Of a DNA stretch of 64,000 nt, positions 17,707 through 26,962 are shown piece after piece. The DNA lies in contig JAGCYI010000100.1 of assembly GCA_017960885.1 (NCBI GenBank), forward strand, positions 1 to 64,000, given 5' to 3'. The position numbers and the translations under genes were made by a program. A model generated the notes under the pieces. That model worked only from the letters and a program-made list of their open reading frames with translations. It was not told the origin of the DNA and searched no databases. The stretch's first letter is position 1. Every line of letters starts with the position of its first letter. Source of the stretch: Bacteroidales bacterium (GTDB taxonomy: Bacteria; Bacteroidota; Bacteroidia; Bacteroidales; UBA3824).

Positions 17707-19626
17707 GTGAGTATTTATACCGACATATTGAAGCACTATTGGGGCTATACGTCGTTTCGTCCATTGCAGGAAGAGATAATTAAATCAGTGGCAGACGAGG
17801 GGCGCGACACGCTTGGACTTTTGCCTACAGGTGGCGGCAAAAGCATTATATTTCAAGTGCCTGCGCTTAGCAAAGAGGGTGTATGCATTGTGGTAACTCC
17901 TCTTATAGCCTTAATGAAAGACCAAGTGGAAAACCTCCGCCGCCGCAACATCAACGCTGTGGCTGTGTATTCGGGACTCACTTATCACGAAATTCAGGCT
18001 GCGTTTGACTCTTGCACTTTTGGCGGCACCAAGTTTTTGTATCTTTCGCCCGAAAGGCTTAGTACAGAATTGTTTTTGGAACGTCTTAAGACCTTGAAAG
18101 TGAGTATGCTGGCTATCGACGAGGCTCACTGTATATCGCAGTGGGGTTATGATTTCCGACCGTCGTATCTCAAAATTGCCGACGTCCGCCGATTGTTGCC
18201 AGGTGTGCCTGTGCTCGCCCTTACCGCCACCGCCACGCCGCAAGTGGCCGACGATATTCAAGAAAAACTCCTTTTTAAAGAAAAGAACCTCTTTAAAAAA
18301 AGCTTTGCCCGCAGCAACCTTATTTATATTGTCCGCAAGGTAGAAGACAAGGAAAACTATCTGATGCGCATTGTAAAAAATCAGCCTGGCACGGGCGTGG
18401 TGTATGTGCGCAACCGTAAAAAAACTCGCGAAACATCTGATTTCTTGAAATCAAAAGGCGTTTCGGCAGATTATTTTCACGCCGGACTTACCCAGGCTTA
18501 CAAAGATTTCCGACAGCAGCAGTGGAAAGACGGCAAGACCCGTATTATCTGCGCTACAAATGCCTTTGGAATGGGTATCGACAAGTCTGACGTAAGGTTT
18601 GTGGCGCATTTGGATATTCCCGACAGCCTTGAAGCATATTTTCAGGAGGCGGGAAGGGGTGGACGCGACGAAAAAACTGCATACGCCGTGTTGATGTACA
18701 ACGACCGCGACATTTCAAACCTTCGCCGCAATCTTACCACTTCGTTCCCTCCAAAAGAGTATATCAAGCAGGTTTACAATATGCTCGGCAACTATTACCA
18801 GATTCCAATAGGCAGCGCCAAAGGTCGCACGTTTGAATTTAAGATTGGTCATTTTGTGGAGCAGTACAACCTTAATATATTGCAGTGTATGAGCGCGTTG
18901 AAAATACTTCAGCGCAACGGCTACATCGAAACCACCGACGAAGTGTTTGTGTGTTCGCGCATTATGTTTTTGATTTCGCGCGAAGACCTTTACAAATACC
19001 AGGTGGCAAACCGTCAAACCGATGCCTTTATCAAACTGCTTCTGCGCAGTTACACGGGATTGTTTAGCAACTATGCCGACATCGACGAGGATATGCTTGC
19101 AAAATATGCGCAATGCAGCCGCGACACCGTGGTGGAGGTGCTCAAAAAAATGTCGCAGCAAAAAATCATAAGCTACATACCGCAAAAGCGCACGCCGTTT
19201 CTCATTTTTTCAGAAGAACGTCTCGACGACAAGAGCGTTATAATTTCGCCCGAATCATACGACATGCTTAAAGAGCATTATTCCGAAAGAGTAAACGCTG
19301 TTATAAAATATTGTATCAACGATCAGACATGCCGCAGCCGTCAGCTTACCAGCTATTTTGGCGAAAACAGCGACAAAGACTGCGGATGCTGCGATGTATG
19401 CCGTTCAAAACGTGATAGATATGAGTTTTCTGAAGAGTTTGATGCCATATTCGACAATATATTCCACTTTGTGAAAAACACGCCCCGCACATTGGCTGAC
19501 ATTACCGGCAACTGCACCTACGACCCCGACCACACAACACAGGTGCTGCGCAAAATGGTCGACGACGGAGTTGTGGTATTAAACGACAAAGGCGAATACT
19601 ACGCCGAAGTGCAAAAAATGGAATAG
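17707..19626 (+). CDS. recQ: ATP-dependent DNA helicase RecQ
   Basis: About 639 residues. SF2 helicase motifs are in order: SFRPLQEEII (Q-motif side), GGGKSIIFQVPA (Walker A), IDEAHCISQWGYDFRP (DEAH and the RecQ aromatic loop), TATATPQVADDI, and GRGGRDEK in the second RecA domain. A zinc-binding RQC segment follows with Cys at QTCRS and CGCCDVC, then a winged-helix region; no HRDC domain is apparent. It unwinds DNA during recombination and repair. The start is uncertain: GTG at 17701 is part of the -7 box, so GTG 17707 (MSIYTDILKHYWGY) is preferred. Transcribed divergently from the PpiC operon. Confidence 0.93.
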   Translation: MSIYTDILKHYWGYTSFRPLQEEIIKSVADEGRDTLGLLPTGGGKSIIFQVPALSKEGVCIVVTPLIALMKDQVENLRRRNINAVAVYSGLTYHEIQAAFDSCTFGGTKFLYLSPERLSTELFLERLKTLKVSMLAIDEAHCISQWGYDFRPSYLKIADVRRLLPGVPVLALTATATPQVADDIQEKLLFKEKNLFKKSFARSNLIYIVRKVEDKENYLMRIVKNQPGTGVVYVRNRKKTRETSDFLKSKGVSADYFHAGLTQAYKDFRQQQWKDGKTRIICATNAFGMGIDKSDVRFVAHLDIPDSLEAYFQEAGRGGRDEKTAYAVLMYNDRDISNLRRNLTTSFPPKEYIKQVYNMLGNYYQIPIGSAKGRTFEFKIGHFVEQYNLNILQCMSALKILQRNGYIETTDEVFVCSRIMFLISREDLYKYQVANRQTDAFIKLLLRSYTGLFSNYADIDEDMLAKYAQCSRDTVVEVLKKMSQQKIISYIPQKRTPFLIFSEERLDDKSVIISPESYDMLKEHYSERVNAVIKYCINDQTCRSRQLTSYFGENSDKDCGCCDVCRSKRDRYEFSEEFDAIFDNIFHFVKNTPRTLADITGNCTYDPDHTTQVLRKMVDDGVVVLNDKGEYYAEVQKME

Positions 19627-19706
19627 TTATTGCCATAAAATCAAAAAGTTTAATGAAACTTAATATTAAAATTACAAAAATATATATACAATAAGCAAAA
19701 ATACAT

Positions 19707-19714
19707 TATCTTTG
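19707..19714 (+). promoter_or_regulatory. -7 box of the CBM48 protein gene
   Basis: TATCTTTG matches TAnnTTTG, 30 bases before the ATG at 19745. No clear -33 element. Confidence 0.5.
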
Positions 19715-19744
19715 CGACATTAATAATAACCAAAAACTAAAAAC

Positions 19745-20125
19745 ATGGCAACAAAGAAAAAAGCAACTGAGGCAGAAGAAAAAGCCCCCAAAACTGCTAA
19801 GACAACCACCAAAAAAACAGCAGCTAAAAAAGAAGAACCCAAAAACATCTTTGGTTCTAAAGTAAAAACACTCTTTTCTATCTCTCAGGAGGCTGCCAAC
19901 AACGCGCAGACAGTAAACCTCGCCGGCGACTTCAACAACTGGGACAAAGAAATTACAGTGATGAAATTCGATAAAAAAACTAAGAAATTTTCAGCCGAGA
20001 TAGAACTTGAAAAAGGCGTTCACCAGTTCCGCTATATCTTCGACGGTACTATCTGGGGCAACGATCCCAACCTTCCTACCGAAGAAAACGACCTCGGCAT
20101 CAACTCGGTGATTGAAGTTAAGTAG
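19745..20125 (+). CDS. Small glycogen-binding (CBM48/isoamylase N-domain) protein
   Basis: A 126-residue protein with a lysine/alanine/threonine-rich, disordered N-terminal tail (1-35) and one E-set domain (about 40-126) with VNLAGDFNNWDKE and GVHQFRYIFDGTIWGNDP, the signature of CBM48 domains found in glycogen branching/debranching enzymes and AMPK beta. No catalytic domain is attached. It may bind glycogen or act as an adaptor; function is unknown. The tail looks like basic nucleic-acid- or surface-binding extensions. Has its own promoter and terminator (20150-20185). Confidence 0.8.
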   Translation: MATKKKATEAEEKAPKTAKTTTKKTAAKKEEPKNIFGSKVKTLFSISQEAANNAQTVNLAGDFNNWDKEITVMKFDKKTKKFSAEIELEKGVHQFRYIFDGTIWGNDPNLPTEENDLGINSVIEVK

Positions 20126-20149
20126 TTTTTTTACTGAAAAAGGTATAAA

Positions 20150-20185
20150 AAAAGCAAAATGATACTTTCATTTTGCTTTTTTTTT
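20150..20185 (+). terminator. Terminator between the CBM48 gene and lptB
   Basis: AAAAGCAAAATGA pairs with TCATTTTGCTTTT across a short TACTT loop, followed by a T-run. An in-frame ATG of lptB at 20159 lies within this stem, which excludes it as the start. Confidence 0.85.
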
Positions 20186-20215
20186 AGATATTTGCGCTAT
20201 CAAAAAAACGAACAG

Positions 20216-21025
20216 ATGAAGCTTCAAGCAGAACACCTAATTAAAATATACGGAAAACGTACCGTTGTAAAAGACGTGTCGATAAATGTTTCGCAAGGCG
20301 AAATTGTGGGATTGCTCGGTCCTAACGGCGCCGGAAAAACCACATCTTTTTATATGATAGTAGGCTTGATCAAGCCAAACGGCGGTCAAATTTTTCTCGA
20401 CAACACCGAGATTACAAAATTCCCGATGTACAAACGTGCGCAACTCGGCGTGGGATACCTGCCACAAGAGGCTTCGGTATTCCGTCAGATGAGCGTAGAA
20501 GACAATATCAAGTCGGTGATGGAGGTGCGCGGTTTCAGCAAAGAGTATCAGAAAGAGAAACTCGAAAGCCTTATTGCCGAATTTGGTCTCGGACACATAC
20601 GCAAGAGCCTCGGCATACAGCTCTCGGGTGGCGAACGTCGCCGTACCGAAATCGCCCGTGCATTGGCTGTTGACCCCAAGTTCATTCTTTTGGACGAACC
20701 CTTTGCAGGTGTAGACCCTATCGCTGTGGAAGATATTCAGGGCATTGTTGCCACCCTCAAAAACAAGAACATCGGTATCCTTATCACCGACCACAACGTT
20801 GACGAAACCCTCGCAATCACCGACCGCGCATACCTGCTCTACGACGGCAAAATACTTCAAGCCGGCACGCCCGAAGACCTTGCAAACGACCCTGAGGTGC
20901 GTCGCGTTTACCTCGGCAAAAACTTTGAACTGCGCCGTCCGGCTTACATCACCAACAGAGAAGACAAACCGTCTACCGAAGATAATAACTCCAATAACGA
21001 TTCTACTTATGGAACTGAATCTTAA
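20216..21025 (+). CDS. lptB: LPS export ABC transporter ATPase LptB
   Basis: A 269-residue ATPase starting [15 protein letters not shown]; an upstream in-frame ATG (20159) is inside a terminator hairpin. Walker [11 protein letters not shown], the Q-loop [18 protein letters not shown] that is diagnostic of LptB, signature LSGGERRR, Walker [14 protein letters not shown] and switch His in ITDHNVDE are present. With LptFG it extracts lipopolysaccharide from the inner membrane; LptC is encoded at 56997 in this window. The C-terminus has an Asn/Ser/Asp-rich tail. The end overlaps the next gene by 17 bases. Confidence 0.95.
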   Translation: MKLQAEHLIKIYGKRTVVKDVSINVSQGEIVGLLGPNGAGKTTSFYMIVGLIKPNGGQIFLDNTEITKFPMYKRAQLGVGYLPQEASVFRQMSVEDNIKSVMEVRGFSKEYQKEKLESLIAEFGLGHIRKSLGIQLSGGERRRTEIARALAVDPKFILLDEPFAGVDPIAVEDIQGIVATLKNKNIGILITDHNVDETLAITDRAYLLYDGKILQAGTPEDLANDPEVRRVYLGKNFELRRPAYITNREDKPSTEDNNSNNDSTYGTES

Positions 21026-21785
21026 GAAACCGATTGTGTTTTTTGATCTGGAAACCACTGGCATTAATGTGGCTACCGACCGTGTGGTGGAGGTGTGCGT
21101 GCTCAAAATCAATCCCGACCACACTGAGGAGACTTTTACAGCACGTGTAAATCCCACAATACCTATGAGCAAAGAGGCTTCTGAAGTTACTGGCATTACT
21201 GATGCCGACCTCAAAAATTGCCCCACCTTTGCCGAAATTGCTCCAAAACTAAACAAGTTTATCGAAAACTGCGATTTGGCAGGTTTCAATTCTAATAAGT
21301 TCGACATTCCGATGCTGGCTGAGGAACTTCTCCGTGCCGGTTTCGACTTTGATATGAAAAAACGCCGTGCTATCGACGTGCAGGTTATTTATCACAAACT
21401 CGAACAGCGCAATCTGGCTGCAGCATACAAATTTTACTGCGGCAAAGACCTTACCGACGCTCACTCTGCGCTCGGCGATACCCGTGCCACTTACGAAGTG
21501 CTGAAAGCTCAGCTCGAAAAATACAAGGACCAGATTGAAAACGATGTGGAAAAACTTTCTGAGTTTTCGGTGCAGACCAACAATGTGGACTTTGCCGGAC
21601 GTTTCGTATACGATGAGCAAGGCAACGAGATTGTAAACTTTGGCAAGCACAAAGGTTTGAAAGTGGAAGAAGTGCTTAGGCGTGAACCAAATTATTATAC
21701 TTGGATGATGAACGGCGACTTCCCCCTTTATACAAAAAAAGTGCTCACAGCCATCAAATTACGGGGTGCACGGTTCAACCGATAA
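21009..21785 (+). CDS. DnaQ-family 3'-5' exonuclease with C-terminal DUF3820-like domain
   Basis: A 258-residue protein starting [18 protein letters not shown]; the ExoI motif (DLETTG), ExoII region ([13 protein letters not shown]) and Exo[13 protein letters not shown] are intact, so it should be an active DEDDh exonuclease. A C-terminal module, [14 protein letters not shown]...YYTWMM (about 207-250), matches the small domain often fused to epsilon-like exonucleases. It may be a proofreading subunit or a stand-alone nuclease; there is no adjacent polymerase. The start at 21009 overlaps lptB by 17 bases; a longer in-frame extension to 20745 lies wholly within lptB and is rejected. Confidence 0.87.
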   Translation: MELNLKKPIVFFDLETTGINVATDRVVEVCVLKINPDHTEETFTARVNPTIPMSKEASEVTGITDADLKNCPTFAEIAPKLNKFIENCDLAGFNSNKFDIPMLAEELLRAGFDFDMKKRRAIDVQVIYHKLEQRNLAAAYKFYCGKDLTDAHSALGDTRATYEVLKAQLEKYKDQIENDVEKLSEFSVQTNNVDFAGRFVYDEQGNEIVNFGKHKGLKVEEVLRREPNYYTWMMNGDFPLYTKKVLTAIKLRGARFNR

Positions 21786-21892
21786 ATTTTTTTTTAATTT
21801 TTTTTGGTTTTTATTATCACTAATCAAAAAAAATATTGTATATTGCGACACTTTTAATTTATAATATATTAAAACTCTAAACTAACACAATT

Positions 21893-22243
21893 ATGGCAGA
21901 AGAAACAACACCAGTTCAAACTGGAAACGAGCCCAACAAACTTATGGGCGTACTTAGCTACTGTGGAATTCTTTTTCTCATTCCATTGTTGGCTGTTAAA
22001 CTTGAAGACAGAGACGATTACCTCAGAACTCATCTTCGTCAAGGATTAGGCTTGTTCATCCTTTGCTTGATAGCAAGTATTTTAGGTAACTTTGGAACTA
22101 TCGGAGGTTTGATCGCCATGGTTCTTTACCTTGTTATCTTTATTTTCTGGATTCTCGGCGTAGTACATGCTGTGAAACCTAACACCGACAAGCTTCCCAT
22201 TTTCGGAGAGATGTTCGACAAATCGTTCACTTTTATTAAGTAA
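21893..22243 (+). CDS. DUF4870/Tic20-like small membrane protein
   Basis: A 116-residue protein with a polar N-terminus and three or four hydrophobic segments: MGVLSYCGILFLIPLLAV, LGLFILCLIASILGNFG and LIAMVLYLVIFIFWILGVV. The intervening DYLRTHLRQGLG is the conserved HxxQ/R-type segment of the DUF4870/COG3296 family of inner-membrane proteins of unknown function. Single gene followed by a strong terminator. Confidence 0.8.
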   Translation: MAEETTPVQTGNEPNKLMGVLSYCGILFLIPLLAVKLEDRDDYLRTHLRQGLGLFILCLIASILGNFGTIGGLIAMVLYLVIFIFWILGVVHAVKPNTDKLPIFGEMFDKSFTFIK

Positions 22244-22265
22244 GCAATTTTTTCATCATTAAATT

Positions 22266-22298
22266 GGCGGCGGCTGACAAAGTTGCCGCCTTTTTTTT
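22266..22298 (+). terminator. Terminator of the DUF4870 gene
   Basis: GGCGGC (22266-22271) pairs with GCCGCC (22285-22290), then eight T. The T-run overlaps the stop of the convergent sensor kinase gene. Confidence 0.8.
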
Positions 22299-24516
22299 AT
22301 TTGCTTAGTACGGCAGCCATTGCCTCGTAGATGCTGGCGCTTTCTGGCATGTTGCCGTTTTCAGGAGAGTCTAAATATATAACAGGGGCTGATTTGTCTT
22401 TCAAAAACTCCTCTATAATATCACCATATTCTGATTTTACAAGTCGGGAATCCATAAGCACCACATCGTAGCTAACGTGGAACTGGTCTTCGCTAAACGG
22501 CCGGTTGCGCTCTATGGTGTACACCTTGTAGTGGATGTCGGTTTTCATAAGGATGTTGGTGATATACACCGACAGAAGGCGGTCTTTGCAAATTACCACG
22601 GCGTTTTTGTCTTTCCATTTGTATTGGTTGTCGGCGGCGATAATTGCTTTTTTGTAGGGAATAGTAAACCAAAAAGTGGTGCCTTCACCCACAGTGGATT
22701 CCACATGGATTTCGCCGCCCAAGGCTTCCACAACGGCTTTTGCAACAGGCAGACCTAAGCTTGAACCGTAGCCGCGTGTGTTGGCTGGTGCTTGATGTGA
22801 GCGTGAGAATATCTCTTTGAGGGTTTCGCTGTCGATGCCTATGCCGGTGTCAGAAATCTCAAATTTGATTTCGGTGTCGTTGTTGAAGAGCGAGCAGCTG
22901 AACCGTATTTCGCCCTTGTCGGTAAAGGCGCAAGCATTGTTGATTATGTTTTTGAGCACGATCCGCAGTTTTGCAAAATCGGTTTTCACAGCCTGTTTCT
23001 CGCCCCTGATGCTCAATCGGTGAATAAACTCTATGCGCTTGTTGTTGAGGAATAGGCTTCGGAGCTTGTAGTGCTCGCATATCTCGTTAAACAGGTAGCC
23101 GATGTCGCCGGCGGTTTCGCTTACAGTAAAACATCCTTCGTCGATTTTTTCGAGGTCAGAAATCTCTTCGAGCAGCAGCATAATGTCGTCGCACTGCTGT
23201 TTTACAGCCGTTATAAACTGAATGTGGTCTTCGGTTTTGTGAAACGGATTTGCTGCGGTGTCGAGATAGTTGTTGATGGTGGCCAATGGCGCTTTTATCT
23301 CCTGGCTGATATTAGCTATGAAATTCTTTTTGGCTTGTTCGGCGTTTTCGAGCTGGGTTTTTGCGGTAACAAGGTCTTGGTTTATCGAGTTGATTTTTTC
23401 GTAGTTGGTTTTCAGCTCGTTGTTGAGAGTTTCGTATTGTTTGTTTTGCTCGCGAAGCTGCATCTGGTTTCGACGCATAAGTTCGTGCTGCATATACTGC
23501 TCGTTAGCGTTGTGGATAATGCCAATGTATCCGGCAAGATTTCCAAACCTGTCGAAACGTTTCATACCACGAGCTGTGCAGTGAATCTGAGCGCCGTCTT
23601 TGTGCTGCAGCACCAATTCGTTGTCGAAAATGTCGTTTGGGTTTGAGTTGTTGAGCACGTATTCTAAAATACGGTTTTTCGATTCCAAATCATTGAGAAA
23701 CTGGTAAGGCTTTTTCGCTATTATTTCGCGGGGCGAATAGCCTATAATTTTAGCCACAGTGTTGCTCACATACACAACAAACCCCTTGCTGTCGATTTCC
23801 CAGAAACAGTCGTCGGAGCATAGCGCCACCTTGTTGAATTTGTCTTCGGTGTACGAAAGCTGGGCTTTGAGGTCCCATCGTGTGGCATCGGTAATCATAA
23901 GCCGTCCGAGCAGCACGGTGGCAGCAGGAAATACGCACAAAATAGTAGGCGCAATAGCCACCATATTATAAAGTGTCTGGTCGGTGATGATTACCGGAGT
24001 CATAAGATACATCAACAGGTGCACCGCCCACGCAAGTGTAGCAAGGGTCTTGATTTCGTGAAGCGCCACCCATCTTTGGTGAAACCTGTTGAAAAGTATT
24101 CCGCACAGTGCCGAAATTACAATGGTGTAGATGTCGAAAATAAGCATTCCGTCGGCGTTCCACACGTCGGTGCCCACATCAACGGCGTAGAATTGAAGTT
24201 CCGGCTCAAAATATCTGTAAGCGGCATAGCCAGCAATTACGATTGCGGCAGTGATAGTGGTTCGAGTGCCAAGAAACAGACCAGAGAGCGACAAAAGCAC
24301 AGTTTTGGCATCTATAAAAATTTTAGATCCGCTGTACCAGCCAATATTTTCTATCATAAGCATAATGCCAACCGAGCCTATTACTAAGCCGGTGGCATAT
24401 TGCATAAGCGTTTTGAATGTTTCGCGGTATTTGACCCAGTAGAAATCGTATATCGACCTAAAAATCAATAAGATTCCTACATTAATAATAAAATTGGTAA
24501 TATCGCTCTTGGTCAT
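22297..24516 (-). CDS. Hybrid sensor kinase with Gln in place of the phospho-acceptor His
   Basis: A 739-residue membrane protein. Residues 1-210 form a 5TMR-LYT-like sensor with about six membrane segments; a PAS domain follows (about 222-335), then a coiled coil (340-395), HisKA (395-455), HATPase (505-622) and a receiver-like end (635-739). In the H-box, NFIANISQEIKAPLATINNY, the residue normally His is Gln405 (codon CAG, 23302-23304). The N-box NIINNACAF, G1 DTGIGI and G2 GSSLGLP are intact, so ATP binding is likely. The receiver keeps a phospho-acceptor-like Asp689 (VVLMDS) but has VICKD instead of the acidic pair. It is probably a pseudokinase or regulator of another kinase. Single gene; galM lies upstream. 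Confidence 0.85.
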   Translation of the reverse strand: MTKSDITNFIINVGILLIFRSIYDFYWVKYRETFKTLMQYATGLVIGSVGIMLMIENIGWYSGSKIFIDAKTVLLSLSGLFLGTRTTITAAIVIAGYAAYRYFEPELQFYAVDVGTDVWNADGMLIFDIYTIVISALCGILFNRFHQRWVALHEIKTLATLAWAVHLLMYLMTPVIITDQTLYNMVAIAPTILCVFPAATVLLGRLMITDATRWDLKAQLSYTEDKFNKVALCSDDCFWEIDSKGFVVYVSNTVAKIIGYSPREIIAKKPYQFLNDLESKNRILEYVLNNSNPNDIFDNELVLQHKDGAQIHCTARGMKRFDRFGNLAGYIGIIHNANEQYMQHELMRRNQMQLREQNKQYETLNNELKTNYEKINSINQDLVTAKTQLENAEQAKKNFIANISQEIKAPLATINNYLDTAANPFHKTEDHIQFITAVKQQCDDIMLLLEEISDLEKIDEGCFTVSETAGDIGYLFNEICEHYKLRSLFLNNKRIEFIHRLSIRGEKQAVKTDFAKLRIVLKNIINNACAFTDKGEIRFSCSLFNNDTEIKFEISDTGIGIDSETLKEIFSRSHQAPANTRGYGSSLGLPVAKAVVEALGGEIHVESTVGEGTTFWFTIPYKKAIIAADNQYKWKDKNAVVICKDRLLSVYITNILMKTDIHYKVYTIERNRPFSEDQFHVSYDVVLMDSRLVKSEYGDIIEEFLKDKSAPVIYLDSPENGNMPESASIYEAMAAVLSK

Positions 24517-24548
24517 AAAAGTTCGTGTGACGTTTGTAAAAAAAAGTT

Positions 24549-25604
24549 TTACAACTCAGGGAAGAACTTGCGGTCGTTGTCGTTCTCTACCTCAAACTTG
24601 AAAATGGTCTTCTGGTTGTACGATTTTCCGGGACGGAGAATTGCACTGGGGAAGTTGCTATTGTTGGGTGCGTCGGGGAAGAACTGTGTTTCAAAACAGC
24701 ATGCGCTCTGGCGGGGAATCTTCTTGCCGCAGCGGTGTGTGAGGGTGTTGTCGAGCCAGTTGCCAGTGTAAAACTGCATTCCGGGATAGTTGGTGAACAC
24801 CTTTAATATACGTCCGCTGTTGGGGTCTTCCACCTCGGCAGCAAGAAACATGTCGCCGTCTTTGGTGTTGAGCACGTAGTTGTGGTCAAATGCAAAATCC
24901 TTGATAGTTTTTAAACGGCGGAATTTGCGGAAATCAAAGTCGGTGTCGTAAACGGGCATCAGCACACCTGTAGGAATACAGTCGCTCTTAACCTCGGTAA
25001 TGGCATCGGCGTTGATCATTATGGCGTAATCGGCTATAGTGGTATCTTTAAAGTCGCCGCTGAGGTTGAAATATGCGTGCTGGGTAAGGTTAACGGGAGT
25101 AGCCTTGTCGGTAACAGCCTGATAGTGCATTACAAGCTCGTTGTTTTTTGTAATCTTGTAAGTAACAGATGCTGTGAGGTTTCCGGGGAAATTCTCCTCG
25201 CCGTCGGGACTTATATATTCAAAAGTGATTTCGGGTTCGTCGCCGTCGACAGTGTTTTTTACGCTCCAGTCGCGAACGCTGAAACCTGTAGGTCCGCCGT
25301 GAAGGCTGTTGGGTCCGTCGTTGGGGTTAAGTTTGTATTCCACTCCGTCGAGAGTGAATTTTGCACCGCCGATACGGTTTGCGTAACGTCCGGGAACTAC
25401 GCCTATATACGACTGGTTTTTAACATATTCGTCGTAGTCTTTAAGTTCGAGGATAACGTTTTCGGATTTGCCGTCCTTGCCGGGAACATTGATATTAGTG
25501 ATAGTGGCGCCGCGTTGAATAAAACCGGCCTCCATGCCCATACCGTTGCTAAGTATGTAGCGTTTTATGCCTTTGGCGGCATCGTAAATTTCTGTCTTTA
25601 TCAT
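24549..25604 (-). CDS. galM: Aldose 1-epimerase (galactose mutarotase)
   Basis: A 351-residue cytoplasmic mutarotase that interconverts alpha and beta anomers of galactose and glucose. Recognisable stretches are PGRYANRIGGAKF (substrate arginine), GPNSLHGGPTGFSVRDW (catalytic-site His), VNLTQHAYFNLSG (second His) and, near the C-terminus, GKKIPRQSACCFETQFFPDAPN with the catalytic Glu. Length and motifs are those of active enzymes. Its own consensus promoter lies at 25654-25684. No other galactose genes are adjacent. Confidence 0.94.
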   Translation of the reverse strand: MIKTEIYDAAKGIKRYILSNGMGMEAGFIQRGATITNINVPGKDGKSENVILELKDYDEYVKNQSYIGVVPGRYANRIGGAKFTLDGVEYKLNPNDGPNSLHGGPTGFSVRDWSVKNTVDGDEPEITFEYISPDGEENFPGNLTASVTYKITKNNELVMHYQAVTDKATPVNLTQHAYFNLSGDFKDTTIADYAIMINADAITEVKSDCIPTGVLMPVYDTDFDFRKFRRLKTIKDFAFDHNYVLNTKDGDMFLAAEVEDPNSGRILKVFTNYPGMQFYTGNWLDNTLTHRCGKKIPRQSACCFETQFFPDAPNNSNFPSAILRPGKSYNQKTIFKFEVENDNDRKFFPEL

Positions 25605-25653
25605 AGTTGAATTATTTTTTCGTCAGAGCTGTTGCGCCCAAGTTTTTTATTGG

Positions 25654-25684
25654 CAAATATAAGCAAAAAACAAATTAAACACAA
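25654..25684 (-). promoter_or_regulatory. Promoter of galM
   Basis: On the minus strand TTTG (25681-25684), 19-base spacer, TATATTTG (25654-25661); both elements match the consensus. Bases 25685-25879 hold only the AT-rich upstream region of rpoD with no clear promoter match. Confidence 0.7.
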
Positions 25685-25879
25685 CAATAGTTGATTATTT
25701 CAATTGGCGAGATGATATTTTTTGAGGGGAGAGTATTTTTTTATACATTATTCACAAAAATGAACAAAATGAATAGTAGTATTGTTTTTATATACTCGGT
25801 ATATTAGCATTGGAAACTGAAAACAAATTTTTCAGACAGCTAATTAAAAAACACACATTAAAAAAAAGAGAGATATATT

Positions 25880-26734
25880 ATGAGACAGTTGAAAATTACA
25901 AAACAAGTTACCAACCGCGAGGCAGCCTCGCTTGATAAATACCTTCAAGAAATAGCCCGTATAAGTCTCCTTAAAGATGATGAAGAAGTTGATCTTGCGG
26001 CAAGAATACGCAAAGGCGATTCTCGAGCTCTCGACCGCCTTATTAAAACTAACCTTCGTTTTGTAGTTTCGGTTGCAAAACAATATCAGAATCAAGGTCT
26101 TAGCTTACCCGACCTTATCAACGAGGGCAACGTTGGCTTAATCAAAGCTGCTCAACGTTTCGACGAAACCAAAGGATTCAAATTTATCTCTTACGCAGTT
26201 TGGTGGATCCGTCAGTCGATTCTCCAAGCTTTGGCAGAGCAGTCGAGAATGGTTCGTCTGCCCCTCAACAAAATTGGTGCGATATCTAAAATCAACCAAA
26301 CATATAGCAAACTCTTTTACGAATTTCAACGTGAACCCAGTCCCGAAGAGGTAGCAAAAGAGCTCGACCTTCTTCCCCGCGAAGTTCGTTGCGCACTTTC
26401 GAATGCAAGCCATCACGTAAGCATTGATGCTCCTATCAACGAAGGCGAAGATTCGTGCGTGGTAGATTTTATGCCCACAAGCGAGCTTTCAAAACCCGAC
26501 AACAAGCTTATGAACGATTCGCTCCGCATCGAAATCAAACGTATGCTCAGCACTCTTGGCGAACGCGAAGCCGACATCGTAAGACTTTATTTCGGAATTG
26601 ACGCTCCTCACGCTTTTACTCTTGAAGAAATCGGCGAAAAATTCGGTCTTACCCGTGAGCGTGTTCGTCAGATTAAGAGCAAGACTATCAAAGCGTTGAA
26701 ATCAAAAAGTTTTCTTATCAAACAGTATTTGTAG
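25880..26734 (+). CDS. rpoD: Primary RNA polymerase sigma factor (Bacteroidetes RpoD)
   Basis: A 284-residue sigma-70 of the short Bacteroidetes primary type, lacking the large region 1.1 and non-conserved insert. Region 1.2 ([16 protein letters not shown]), 2 ([46 protein letters not shown]), 3 and 4.2 ([20 protein letters not shown]) are in order. This sigma recognises TTTG/TAnnTTTG promoters, which fits those seen in this window. The gene is followed by a structured 3' region (26757-26866). Confidence 0.95.
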   Translation: MRQLKITKQVTNREAASLDKYLQEIARISLLKDDEEVDLAARIRKGDSRALDRLIKTNLRFVVSVAKQYQNQGLSLPDLINEGNVGLIKAAQRFDETKGFKFISYAVWWIRQSILQALAEQSRMVRLPLNKIGAISKINQTYSKLFYEFQREPSPEEVAKELDLLPREVRCALSNASHHVSIDAPINEGEDSCVVDFMPTSELSKPDNKLMNDSLRIEIKRMLSTLGEREADIVRLYFGIDAPHAFTLEEIGEKFGLTRERVRQIKSKTIKALKSKSFLIKQYL

Positions 26735-26756
26735 CAAGTAGTAATATATTTTCATC

Positions 26757-26866
26757 GGGAATTGTCTTTGCAGTATAGATTTTTCTTTTTCATTAATTTA
26801 TTCTCCTCTATATTCCCTTTTTATAGTGCAAACTAAACAATAAGCAAGGCAATTCCCATTTTTTTT
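26757..26866 (+). terminator. Structured rpoD 3' region: long-range stem with T-run, possible small RNA
   Basis: GGGAATTG (26757-26764) pairs with CAATTCCC (26850-26857) and is extended by CTTTGC/GCAAGG (26766-26771 with 26844-26849, one G-T), closing a loop of about 72 bases that holds a smaller TATAGA/TCTATA hairpin; eight T follow at 26859-26866. It may be an extended terminator or a 3'-derived RNA of about 110 bases. Confidence 0.5.
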
Positions 26867-26921
26867 AATGCATAATTCATAATGCATAATGCATAATTCA
26901 TAATGCATAATGCATAATTCC
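26867..26921. repeat. Tandem 21-base AT-rich dispersed repeat
   Basis: The unit CATAATTCATAATGCATAAT plus G occurs twice with a partial third copy. Its first 32 bases are identical to 9567-9598. No coding potential. Confidence 0.9.
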
Positions 26922-26962
26922 TTTCTTCTTAATCCTAATTTAAAAGTTAACAATTTGAAAAC

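Noticed and set aside
20745-21008. N-terminal extension of the DnaQ-like exonuclease
   Set aside because: It lies entirely within lptB in another frame and is low-complexity; the exonuclease fold begins at 21009.
20237-21307. A 356-codon open frame on the minus strand opposite lptB and the exonuclease gene
   Set aside because: It is antisense to two clear genes with complete motifs, and its translation shows no recognisable domain or signal; it is a shadow frame.
26867-26921. Possible CRISPR or attachment site
   Set aside because: Units are contiguous without unique spacers, and no integrase or Cas gene is near.
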